64,000 nt of DNA, from contig CM059972.1 of NCBI GenBank assembly GCA_030490835.1, positions 17,771,764 to 17,835,763 on the forward strand, in the 5' to 3' direction. Of the stretch, positions 11,144 through 21,190 are shown in pieces (position 1 is the stretch's first letter; each line of letters starts with the position of its first letter). The position numbers and the translations under genes were made by a program. This DNA is from Annona cherimola (Eukaryota > Streptophyta > Magnoliopsida > Magnoliales > Annonaceae). The notes below the pieces were generated by a model. It worked only from the letters and a program-made list of their open reading frames with translations, searched no databases and was not told where the DNA came from.

Positions 11144-11610
11144 GAATCAATAGCATTGGAGTTCATTACACATCTGTAAGTGTAATATGGCCGAGTAATT
11201 AAGCTATGTATGCAAGGGGCCCTCTTGAAATTAAACAACATCAAAAAGTTTGAAAGAGTTCCAACAGCTATCATTAACAGAAATAAAAGAACCCGTTATT
11301 TTCAACTTAGGAAATCCAACTTTTGTACTACTTTTGTCGAAATTTTGACCGAAAGAAATTGATAGCTATAGTTTCTACCTTTTAATAATACTCTGCCTGC
11401 ATTTTTATACTTTCTAGAGAAACTATCAGATATAGCTTCAGATAACTTTATAGATTTCCTGCTTTTTTTTTTTTTCAAATGCCCTTTTAAGATCTATAAT
11501 TATCTGCATCAAAAGAAAGAGCAAAAATTAGATGCGTCTGTGTACTGGGTGGCGTCTCTTAATGAAAAATGGGGTGCCTCACACCGCATAAAGTGTCATC
11601 TTATGCACAA
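11144..11610. other. Intergenic, nothing recognised
   Basis: No gene-like frame or RNA gene seen. Confidence 0.35.
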
Positions 11611-11611
11611 G

Positions 11612-11853
11612 TTTACATATATTAATTTGGCTACAATAAAAACTTTTTAATTTCACTTTCCACAACTATCTTATTCTTTAATCATTTCTTTACATCTTCT
11701 TATCCAATTATCTTATTTTTCAATTATTTTTACACAATTTTACATTCAAGTAACCTGTCTATTTTAATTTTATATTCTTTACAACTTCTATTATATCATA
11801 TCATTTTTTATATCTAAAAATTTTATAACTTCTCAAGCTTCTCAAACACAGCC
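11612..11853 (-). mobile_element. Tourist-like MITE fragment (GTGTGTTTGGT family)
   Basis: Same internal order as the copy at 23824-24104 (AACTTTTTAATTTCACTTTC, CACAACTA-CTTATT, TTTAATCATTTCTTTACAT, ATATCATATCATTTT), ending in TCTCAAACACAGCC. The far end is not clear. Confidence 0.5.
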
Positions 11854-13323
11854 TTGATAAGCATATAATAGTATAGTTAAATAGCCAGTTATTACTGCAT
11901 GCATATGATCCACAGTAGCGAACAAGAATTTTACATCTGATTGTAGTTATATGCAACCAACCCCGGTGTACAGGGGAAATGATTACAAACATATAGATAT
12001 CTACAGATTAAGTTTATTGGGGAATGATTAAAGACAAATATTTGTATAATAAAGATTGATACAAATAGATTTTCTTTCATTTCCCATAAAATAACTCTTT
12101 ATAGAGTTCATTTTTATATATTTAGTTATGATGCCAAAAACCAAATCCCCTATTATACAAATGTTATTTTTAATCATCCCCTAAGTTCAATTGCCGTAAA
12201 TTGTCGACTATACATACTTGAATTTTGTTTATTATAAAACGTGAATGTTTTCGTACTTATACTCGTGACATAGCTAGAAATTATTTTTATTATTTGATTT
12301 ACTATGCCTCATAATGAATTTATTCATATTAATAGTCTTAAAATTAGCGAATTGGATTTTATTCGAATAATTTTTTAAATTTCAAGTAATAGTAAAATTA
12401 AAAAAACAATTGCGTTTATCTACAACAGTTTTCATAATTTGAGGCCACTATTAAACAAATATTTATAAAAACAAGTATTCAAATTTTACAAAATGTCATC
12501 AAAACTATGTTAAATTTGTCAAATGTATCCATTTTTATATCAAATGCAACTAAAATAATATTTAATATAATATTAAAATTTGATTGCAAACATCAATACA
12601 ACTTTGGTTGTATTAATATAAGACTAGTTAGTTTCATTTGTTACCAAATGAAGCTAAATCAGAATTTTGCTCAAAAAACTAACCGCATACTATAGTATGA
12701 AAGTGGCTTTTCTCTCCATTTATGAATCTTAAGAGTTTTTTAGAAGTATGTAAAGAAATGTGGAGGAGGTGAAGAGATTAAATCAAGAAGAGTTACTATA
12801 TATTGAGAAACAAAAATACATTTGGACTGAGAAAAATAATAATTAAAATAGTTATATCGTAGAAAATAAGAAATTACATTTAAAAAGAAACTTTTTTAAA
12901 AAAAATAGAAAATCTCATCTCATTCACATTCCATTCATTCCATTCCATTCAGTATATTTACGAAACACGCCGCAAATAATGGTTTGCATGTGAACAACTG
13001 GCGAGAAATTTGTATTACCAAATAATTCAAACAAATTTTCTGTTGAATGACACCATATATCCAAGATGGCACCCGACAGATCAACGGCCTGGATTATTCG
13101 TGAATAGCTCCCTTTCCAACGTATCCGGTCAAATTAAGATCCCAGCTTCACATAAGAAAATCAACACACACCCCTCAGTAACGTGCTCAGGCACCGTGAC
13201 GAAGGCTCAAGAGTCAAAGACTCAAGATACGGTTAAGAAGGGCCTGGTTTCTCAAAAAAGGGGCGGCAGAAAATAAAAGAGAGATATATTTTTTTTTTTC
13301 TAAATACAAAATTCCAGGTTCGC
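11854..13323. other. Intergenic, plus probable 3' untranslated region of the zinc-finger gene
   Basis: The first 1.1 kb is AT-rich with nothing recognised. The last 300 bases are more GC-rich and lie downstream of the minus-strand zinc-finger gene, so they probably hold its 3' UTR. The plus-strand frame at 13010-13276 has no domain. Confidence 0.35.
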
Positions 13324-13983
13324 TTACAGCCGCAGATCCAAACTGACATGCTCATGCGCGCCGAAACCGCCGCCACCTCCTCCGTACAAAGGACGATCCG
13401 GCGCTCTGGATTCCACACGCTGCATGGGGGCCACGGACGAACGGCCGAGGTCCAAAATCAAGGAGTGTCGGTTTCTGCCGACGGCGGGGATTTGCCACAG
13501 CCCGGGTAGAGGGTTTCCGTTGATGGGCTGCGACGACAGCACGTGTCCGCCCGAAACCTTGGCGGCGCGGTCGTGCGCTGAGGCGGAGTCGAAACGGTAG
13601 TCGATAAGGCCGTAGACGTGGCGGGAGCTGTAGCCGGCGTTGTGGGCGAGGGCGGACTGGAGGTGAGCGCGCTTGGCGTGCTGGCGCTCTCGCTTGTGGG
13701 CGTTTTGGTGGCCGCCGAGGGCTTGGGAGGTGGGGAAGTTGCGGTAGCAGAAGTGGCATTCGAAGCGCCGGCTGCTGTCTTCCGACGAGGGAATGTCTTT
13801 GGCACTCTGCAGTCTCACGTTAGCCTCGGCAGCGACGGGCTGTTTTCTGTCGTCGCTGCTGCAGTCGATTCCGAAGAGGCGGATGGCCTTCTGCCTAACG
13901 TGCGCGGCGGGGCGGAGGAAGGGCAGCTGCGAGAAGGAGTCCACATTCATGAATTCCTGGCTTTCTTTCGCTTGGTTCTCCAT
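13324..13983 (-). CDS. C2H2 zinc-finger transcription factor, GIS/ZFP8-like, with C-terminal EAR motif
   Basis: Single-exon 219-residue protein; ATG at 13983, TAA at 13324-13326. One C2H2 finger spans residues 74-96, with Cys76, Cys79, His92 and His96 and the plant-specific QALGGH core at 87-92. The basic stretch KRERQHAKRAHLQ follows. An N-terminal conserved block (about 21-39, PFLRPAAHVRQKAIRLFGID) is typical of the GIS/ZFP5/ZFP6/ZFP8 subfamily. The last five residues, LDLRL, form an LxLxL EAR repression motif, and a second LILDL occurs at 175-179. In Arabidopsis this subfamily acts in gibberellin- and cytokinin-controlled trichome initiation as nuclear regulators; that role is inferred here by family. 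The coding region is GC-rich against an AT-rich background, producing long spurious frames on both strands. A poly-Gly run near residues 201-206 is a low-complexity linker. Confidence 0.9.
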   Translation of the reverse strand: MENQAKESQEFMNVDSFSQLPFLRPAAHVRQKAIRLFGIDCSSDDRKQPVAAEANVRLQSAKDIPSSEDSSRRFECHFCYRNFPTSQALGGHQNAHKRERQHAKRAHLQSALAHNAGYSSRHVYGLIDYRFDSASAHDRAAKVSGGHVLSSQPINGNPLPGLWQIPAVGRNRHSLILDLGRSSVAPMQRVESRAPDRPLYGGGGGGFGAHEHVSLDLRL

Positions 13984-14316
13984 GTTGGCCGGGGGTGGGG
14001 GTCAGGCTGCTGCGCGCGAGCGGAATTAAAAGAGAAGAGGAGGAGGAATGAACGGCGGAGCAGAGTATGAAGAGGTCTGAATGTGATGAATGTTTTGCTT
14101 TTTCTGGTAGCTCCGGAGGTACGTGGGACCCACATCGGTTGTCAAAGCATACGTCATACGGATGTTGCATGGACGCCGTGGACGTTTTGATGGAGTAACT
14201 GTTTTGATAAGTGTTGGATTTGGCCCATCATTCTTGGGTATGATCTGATTGGGCGGAATTAAACGATGAACGGTTTGGATTTCGTTCATGGTTAATGATT
14301 TATCTGATTCCATCGA

Positions 14317-14321
<5 letters not shown>
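13984..14321 (-). other. 5' leader and promoter region of the zinc-finger gene
   Basis: About 180 bases of moderately GC-rich, CT-rich (minus strand) leader precede the ATG. No clear TATA box was identified before the long T tract. Confidence 0.35.

Positions 14322-14366
<45 letters not shown>
14322..14366 (+). repeat. 45-base poly-T tract
   Basis: An uninterrupted T homopolymer. On the minus strand it is poly-A lying about 340 bases upstream of the zinc-finger start. It could be a retroposon tail remnant or simple slippage. Confidence 0.9.
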
Positions 14367-14367
<1 letters not shown>

Positions 14368-14756
14368 ATTGGTACATTTAATTTCGTGCTGTTTTCTGGC
14401 TTTTTCCCTCGGGCATGGAGGGAAAGTATTTCTTTCACAAGAGCAGACAATCATAGGAGTGAGCACGCCTGCACTCTGCAGACTCTTTTAACTTTTACCA
14501 TTTTCTGTTCTTTTCATGAGGGAGAGCATGGTATCTTTTGGGATAAAAGCCCAGATTTTTCCGATATGAGTTATATCGATGTCATTACAGTTACTTAAAT
14601 TAGAAAGTTCGAGGAAAAATATGCAAATCTACAGTCGTTGACAACTAACGCAGTTAAGTTTGATTTATTTTTTTTCCTCCTTCTTTTTTGAGTTAATTTG
14701 AAATCTTTGTACATGCTCACTATGTATACCCTTAACATCAATGGTGTATTGATAAG

Positions 14757-15000
14757 TAATAAATTTTTTGGAGCAAAAAGTTTTTACGTAAATTTTTTTG
14801 ACATGGAAATAATGTCATATAATAAAAGTAATGATAATGAGTAAGGAAAATAAAATTAAAAAAAATTGGTTAGTTATATAGATAGTTTGTAGAAATGATT
14901 AAAAACTAAAACGGTTATATAAAAAATATAAAGAAATAATTAAAAATAGGTTAATTGTTAAAAGTGAAAAAAATTTATTTGAAAAATGCCCCAAATATAC
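14757..15000 (+). mobile_element. Tourist-like MITE fragment (GTGTGTTTGGT family)
   Basis: It has the family interior in the plus direction (AAAAGTTTTTACGTAAA, ATAATGTCATATAATAAAAGTAATGA, TAGTTATATAGATAGTTTGT, AAATGATTAAAAACTAAAA) and ends near GAAAAATGCCCC. The left end is degraded. Confidence 0.45.
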
Positions 15001-16520
15001 CAAAAACCCTAATGGTTTGCATGATTGCCATCAATCTTGAATGGAAATGATGAGATTATCCCTATGATTTAGGGCTTAGTTTTGAAGTCCTAAACTATTC
15101 AAAAATATCCAAAAGATACTTATTGCAAGAGGAGAACTATTGCCTCTATCTTCTTCTACTGTTCACCCCCCTTCTAATGCCAACCAAGTGGATGTTGGTT
15201 GCCTTATCTACATTGTTAGTGATAATGATGAGAACTAATTTGTTAAGCTTGCTATTTGTTGTAAGTGGTCAGATTTATATAAGCTAATATTTTTGAATAA
15301 GACACTAATTGGGTTAAAATTTTGAAGATCAAATGTAGCAATCGGTGGCTTTGACAATTAAATTTTGATTTCATGAGTGTTCGAGTAAAGCTTGTTGGAT
15401 GGTAGAGAGTCATTTGGGAAGCGAAGTTCTAATTCTCAAAGAGGGCGTTATAAAGGAAGTTGAAGCTTTGCCACATGATGTCACCATCGTCCATAATCCG
15501 GAGGTTCGATGTTTTAAGAAGGTGGAAGAGGAAGAGTAATTGAAGGATAGGTGTCCTGGCAACCCAATGGGGGGGGGGGGGAGTTGGGGAGAGGACAATA
15601 GCGGGCCAAATAGATTGGGAGGTGGAGGACAACAAGAGTGAGATGAGAAGAATCGAGGCGGAGAAAGCCGAAGGTGAAGAGGGAGGTGAGATTAGTGAGG
15701 AGGGGCTAGAAAGGTGAGGCGGATGGATTGGGGGTGGCTGAGAAGCTTGTGATAGAAGTGACTCGAACACATGAAGATGTCGAGAGAAATAAATACATGT
15801 AGTAGGTGTGGAGGTTTGAGAAGGTGATGCTCATTTGTTTCTTTCTCATTTTAGAGAGAGGAAGAGAGGTGCCTCTGGGCCATGAGAAAGGTTGTTAAGA
15901 TACATTGGAGTTGCAATTTTCGAGTAGGACACTAATTAAATTGAAATTTTGGAGGATAGGTAGTAGCAATTGGTGGCTTCGACAATCAAATTTTGATTTC
16001 ATGGAGAATTCGAGTTGAGGTCGTGTCGAAATCATTCCCTGCATTAGCTGTTGTTAATTTAATGAAGATACAGAAGATCGTGTAGTTTTAGGTAGATGCG
16101 CGCACATCCTTGTTGCTAATAATAAAGCAATGATGACTGCATTTGTTGATGTCAAATTCAAGTGGGGTTATGAACGACATCATGCTACGAATTAGTTGAG
16201 ATGTAGGAAGTTATTGCCTATTATGGTTAATTTAATAGGGCTTGAGAAATCAGTCGTTGGCATTAGAAGATTGATGTTATTCTTGGGGTGGTTTACTTTT
16301 ATTGCAACCAAAGAAAAAATAGAGGAGGATAGCTAAGCTACCGCAACTATTAAGCTCACACTTCAAATGGAAATGAATGCTTCAAAATGAAAGGGAATGT
16401 TTGATTTAAGGGTAATTTAGTCATTCAAAAATATTTATCTTACTAAACTGACGTTGTTTCTTGTTTAACTAATGAAACATCAAATTTTGGATATATTTGA
16501 TGCTAAAGGTGTACAAAGTG

Positions 16521-16555
<35 letters not shown>

Positions 16556-16560
16556 GAAAG
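15001..16560. other. Intergenic with a split direct repeat, a G13 run and a (TG)n(TA)n tract
   Basis: A segment of about 88 bases (GACACTAATT...TTCGAGT) at 15301-15387 recurs, diverged, at 15928-16016. A 13-G run occupies 15569-15581. A TG/TA microsatellite lies at about 16520-16554. The interval between the repeats is purine-rich and encodes nothing recognisable. Confidence 0.5.
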
Positions 16561-18429
16561 ATTTCAAAATCAATAAGTATATTTGTAAATAAGGAAAAAA
16601 ATTATGGGTTATTTAAAATTAACTTTCTTGTCAACTTCCAATATTCAAGGACTAATGCAATTGAATCACATGTACTAGTTACAAAATATGATGAAATAAA
16701 AAAATAGCCAATAGACTAGGAGGAGTCTAAAGCAAACAACCTCCACCTACATCACAGCCTGCTCGAATTATTTTTGTAAAACATTGATTTCAAATAAAAG
16801 TAATATCATATGCTTGATGCTTGAAATTAAATTGGTAATTGGGTGCAAGGTTTTGTTTTGCTAACATTAAAAATGCGGACAAACTCTATAGTATTTTGTT
16901 CAATTTTTTCCACAAGCATTGATATATTTCACTTTTGTAAAATAATTACATTCAATTATTACACTGTCGTCACTACTTGGACGACTAAGTAGCTGACATG
17001 AGTGTGTATAAAGTGTTAGGATAAGAAAGTCTAAGATCCGATGTTTTGTAAAGGTAGTAGTCTCTTTATTTCTCTCTAGGTACTTGATTATCCAAGGTGT
17101 GTGGTTCTATCTAAAAAAATTAATTAGACGGTTAAGTGCAATAAAGCTCATAAGATCGCATTTAATAACACTGTTCACTTAAGAACTGTCAATGTTTCTA
17201 TTTAAACAAAGTCTATAAATACATTCAGCTTGCAGGTAGAATACTCATATATGTGTATATCACTTACTTTTAAATGAACCAATCTGATCTAACTGTGTTC
17301 AAATCCACGGAAGTTAGTAACAAGTGTCACCATGGTCCCTGCTATCTAGATGCAAAATTCACGTCACATCTCCCATCAAGCTATGAATTTTCCATTTTAC
17401 TCGTGTTTGAAAAATGACTTGTACAAAAAATGTGTAGTATGGCAAAAACGTATGGTACATGATCGTGCAGTGGGACTCTTTTTCCACATCTTGATTTTTT
17501 TGGTTAGTTTGTTTATTAATACCTATTTATTTATTTATTATTCCTTTTTCATATAAAAAGCTTATCCTATTTGTTTTCAGTTTATATTTTTCCATTATCT
17601 TTTATCTTGTTACATTACTTTTTTCTCCTTTTCACAACGGTAAAAAATAGCATAAGTAAAACCTAGGAATACAAATATAGTAAATAAACATAAAATAAAT
17701 ATTTTTTATCAAAAAGATTAAAAATTAGGTACTTAAAATAACAATGATAGGAATTTAGAATAATCAATTAGTCTAATGTTAATCACATTAAGAAGTATGA
17801 GAAATGAGACGGAAAAAACTGTTGAAAAACTTGATTTTCTTCATTCGCAACGTAAAGCACTTACAATGCCGGCGTATGATCAAAACTTGCCAGCCGCAGG
17901 TATAGAATCTGCTTTGTTCCATCTAGAATAGTAGGAGTTCTATAAATTTCCCACAGTGTATAAAATACTAATAAAAAAACGATTTTGCTTATAATTATCT
18001 CTTTATGTTTTTGATTGCCGTTTATAATAATTTTTTACACATATGACATTATCTTGATAGAAAAACACATAATCAGCCTAAAATTACTTATACCTCAATG
18101 TTTCTCAGACCCTAACTTGAAAGCCATGCACATCGGCCGATGATGCATGATTGTCATGTCAAGGTATAGTGGCACATATATAAGATTAATTAATTATTTT
18201 CGCGTCTAAATAAAATTTAATTTTGGCAACAAAAGATTATAGTTTGGTTGCTAAACATCTCTTAGTTTTTTTTTTTATTGGATCCTCTTAGAAAAATTTT
18301 AGTTGCAAATGTTCTGTTTAGATTATGACATGCAACCAAAATAGTCTTTGGAACTTTTTTTTTTTTGGTGGGGTGGGTGGTTGCTTACTTATTGAATGCA
18401 AATAGGTATTGCAATCAGCTAACTGGTCG
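16561..18429. other. Intergenic, nothing recognised
   Basis: AT-rich sequence with short homopolymers. No supported gene or RNA. Confidence 0.35.
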
Positions 18430-18430
18430 G

Positions 18431-18460
<30 letters not shown>
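18431..18460 (+). repeat. 30-base poly-A tract
   Basis: An uninterrupted A homopolymer. Confidence 0.9.
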
Positions 18461-18461
<1 letters not shown>

Positions 18462-18744
18462 AGAAACCTCGTATTTACAATTGCTTGTTGTAAAAAAGAG
18501 AACTTTTTTTGTTGGGCCGTGCAATATTTGGTATACGTCGACTATAATTTGGAATGTTGCTTACAACTCGGCAGTGGGAATGGAATAAATGCCAATGGGT
18601 GCATCATCGGAGTAAAACGATATGTCTTCCTCGTTGTGCGTCCAATTACAATTTGGTTAATTTGACATTTGAGCTACTCTTTGTGGCTGCGGGCAGAACA
18701 GCAGATATCTTCTCCAACTTTACCGTAGTAGGTCATCACATAGG

Positions 18745-18874
18745 TAACAAAGTGGCTGATATGAATATGTATAAGGCATTTAGGTAGGCAGGTCGAGGGT
18801 TCGAATTGATGTTGGGTAAAAGTGACCTTAATACTTGGTCATCTAAGATAGGTGATCCAATAAAAAAAAAAAAA
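18745..18874 (+). mobile_element. Candidate tRNA-derived SINE with A tail
   Basis: A tRNA-like head contains AGTGGCTGAT (A-box-like, 18751) and GGTTCGAATT (B-box-like, 18799-18808). A unique stretch follows, ending in a 13-A tail at 18862-18874. The order A box, B box, body and A tail matches plant SINEs. No flanking duplication was established. Confidence 0.45.
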
Positions 18875-18959
18875 CTACCTCAATGATTGATAGAAAATTT
18901 ACCTTATTCATTGTATTTTTTTAACATCTTTTGTTTAGCAAAAAAATTTAATTTTTATC

Positions 18960-19265
18960 AAAATCAAAGATGTGTATGGTCCATATTTGCTTAAAAATAT
19001 AAAATTTTATGGGTAAAATAATGTAAAAATACTTTATAAAATCATTTATCCACCTAAGAATTATATTTTAGGTGATTTAGATTTTGAAAATACAATTTAA
19101 AAATTAATATTTAGCATTAAACTATTTTATTATGTTGATTTTACACATTTAGAAATGAAGCTTATATACAATAATATTAAAGAAATGAAAAGTTTTTATA
19201 ATAACATATAACACTAATTAAATAGAATGAATAGAGCGCATTTTCAATTAAGCATCAAGGATGTA
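18960..19265 (+). mobile_element. Dispersed MITE, family M1 copy 3
   Basis: It contains ACTTTATAAAATCATTTATC, TTAAACTATTTTATTATGTTGATTTTACAC in parts, and the closing ATTAAATAGAATGAATAGAG region. It matches the family order but is diverged and shortened. Confidence 0.5.
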
Positions 19266-19325
19266 AAAATGAATATGGTAGGTGAGCATAACCAAAGTTT
19301 ATACCAATGATAAATAGTACGGCTA

Positions 19326-19759
19326 TAACATAAGGAGGACCGATCTTTTCAGACCGGTCGGAAATCCGGTGATTTCCGACCGGTCCAAAAATATATTTTT
19401 TTTATTTTTTTTTGAAAAATAATTTTATAAACTTGTTAATCTAGTTATATTTAATTTATAAACCAAGTTTTATCATTTTTAGATATGTATATATATTTAT
19501 TTTGGATTTTTAAAAACAGGGGTATTTAAGTCATTTTAAATATTCTTAAAATGACTTAAATACCCCTGTTTTTAAAAATTCAAAATAAATATATAGATAT
19601 ATCCAAAAATGATAAAACTTGGTTTATAAAATAAATATAACTAGATTAACAAGTTTATAAAATTATTTTTCAAAAAAAAATTAAAAATATATATTTTTGG
19701 ACCGGTCGGAAATCACCGGATTTCCGACCGGTCTGAAAAGATCATGCGTCTAACATAAG
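19326..19759. mobile_element. Foldback element with exact 9-bp target duplication, copy FB-3
   Basis: TAACATAAG occurs at 19326-19334 and again at 19751-19759, bracketing the element at 19335-19750. Its arms are near-perfect inverted repeats (GATCTTTTCAGACCGGTCGG ... inverse, 19342-19743). The outer part of each arm carries two GACCGGTC palindromes. The inner AT-rich core, with GTTAATCTAG and TTTATCATTTTTAGATATG, resembles that of the other foldback copies, but the outer arms are unrelated to the CACCCGGGTG type. Confidence 0.85.
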
Positions 19760-20664
19760 TGGTAAATATAAAATCAGCCCAAATTAAAAAGAGCCTTTTT
19801 TAATCATCTTGTGTCTCTTGTCGGTTGAATATAGCATGAGCCGCCGAATATGACTTGCACGATGAGAGCTACTTTCATGTCCACCTCTGTCACTCTCGTT
19901 GTAGTCGCAGATAAGGGCTTCAAAGGGACACTGACCTTGAACTAATCCCATTAGGAACGTAAGCTTTTGTTTTGTCTTGCTCATGATAGGACCACTAGTT
20001 GTTCTATACATTGACCAAATAAAATGGGAATCATTATTAGTGCAATTTGAGTCAGATATGCTGAGTTTGGCGTCAACAAACTTTTATCTTACTGTTAAAA
20101 TCTCCTATCTTACTCTATTTTAGGTTATGTTGGTTCTATGACTACATTACCCTATTTTTTCAAATTGAATCTGATTTCGTTTCTAAATCGGTTCTTTAAA
20201 ATAATCTTTATATTACATTTGAAAAATATAATTTATTATAAATCTTACTTAAAAACGTGTAAGCAAAATGATTATAATACAATTGTCAAAATATATTATT
20301 AAATTCACTAAATAATAGATAAATTAAACAAGTTTTTTATATATTTAAAGAATATATTTGTCTTTTAATATAAAAGATATTTCATAAATATATATTGATA
20401 ACATTTTAGTAATTCAGGTTGGTTTTGAGTACTCGAATCTTAGAACTTAACTTATCATAATTAAACATAGTATTTTTTTTACTTAGAACCTATCCTACTT
20501 TATAAATATAAAAATATGAACCTATATTATTCATTTCATGATACACGACAAGTCAACATACTGATTATCCACGCAAGTTGCATCCCTCAAAATCACAAGG
20601 CAAGTGATAGCTTTCCATATTCAATTCGCTAAATTAAGAGTATTTGTTGTTTGATCACCACTTC
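19760..20664. other. Intergenic, no supported gene
   Basis: A 75-residue minus-strand frame (19784-20011) has no recognised domain. The rest is AT-rich. Confidence 0.35.
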
Positions 20665-21190
20665 AAATATAGGGATGCTTCTACGAAACCATATTTTCTA
20701 TGTAACTTCCTCCATTTTCAACATCTCGATGGTTGATGAAAAATTCATTCCATATATTGCATTTAGCGTCACTTATATTATCATGAAAAACCTTTTCATT
20801 TGTCGAATTTCACTATTTGTGGGCCCTATATACAAACATGTAAAATCAACATAATAAAATTATTTAATGCTAAATATCAATTTTTAAGTATTATTTTTAA
20901 AATGTAAACCATCTAAAATATCATTATTATATGGATAAATAATTCTATAAAGTATTATTACGTTCCAATATATATGTAAATTGATCTAAGCATTTTCCCT
21001 TATTTATACATAAATATACTTATTTTTGAGCAAATATGACCTATGCATATATTAAATTTGAATGAAATAGTCTCATAATTATAATATTAAATACAATGAA
21101 TGGATTAGATTTTCTATCAAGTATCAAAATCTCAAAATTTAAGAATATTACATGAAATTGCTTTTATGTAACCCATTTACATAGAAGCAG
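20665..21190 (+). mobile_element. Dispersed MITE, family M1 copy 4 (long form)
   Basis: It begins GGGATGCTTCTACGAAACC and ends ATGTAACCCATTTACATAGAAGCA, so TGCTTCTATGTAA-like termini are inverted. Interior motifs match the family (AAATCAACATAATAAAAT, TAAATATCAATTTTTAAGTA, ATGGATAAATAATT, TTGAATGAAATAGTCTCATAA). It is about 80% similar by eye to 24628-25140. Confidence 0.65.

Noticed and set aside
13618..14070. Long plus-strand frames overlapping the zinc-finger gene
   Set aside because: They are antisense or shifted shadows of a GC-rich gene; the encoded sequence is Gly/Val/Ala-rich without any domain, whereas the minus strand encodes a complete C2H2 protein.
15429..15770. Pro/Ser-rich minus-strand frame
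   Set aside because: A by-product of a purine-rich plus strand including a G13 run; no domain.
19784..20011. 75-codon minus-strand frame beside FB-3
   Set aside because: No domain, repeat environment, and no supporting splice or promoter signals.
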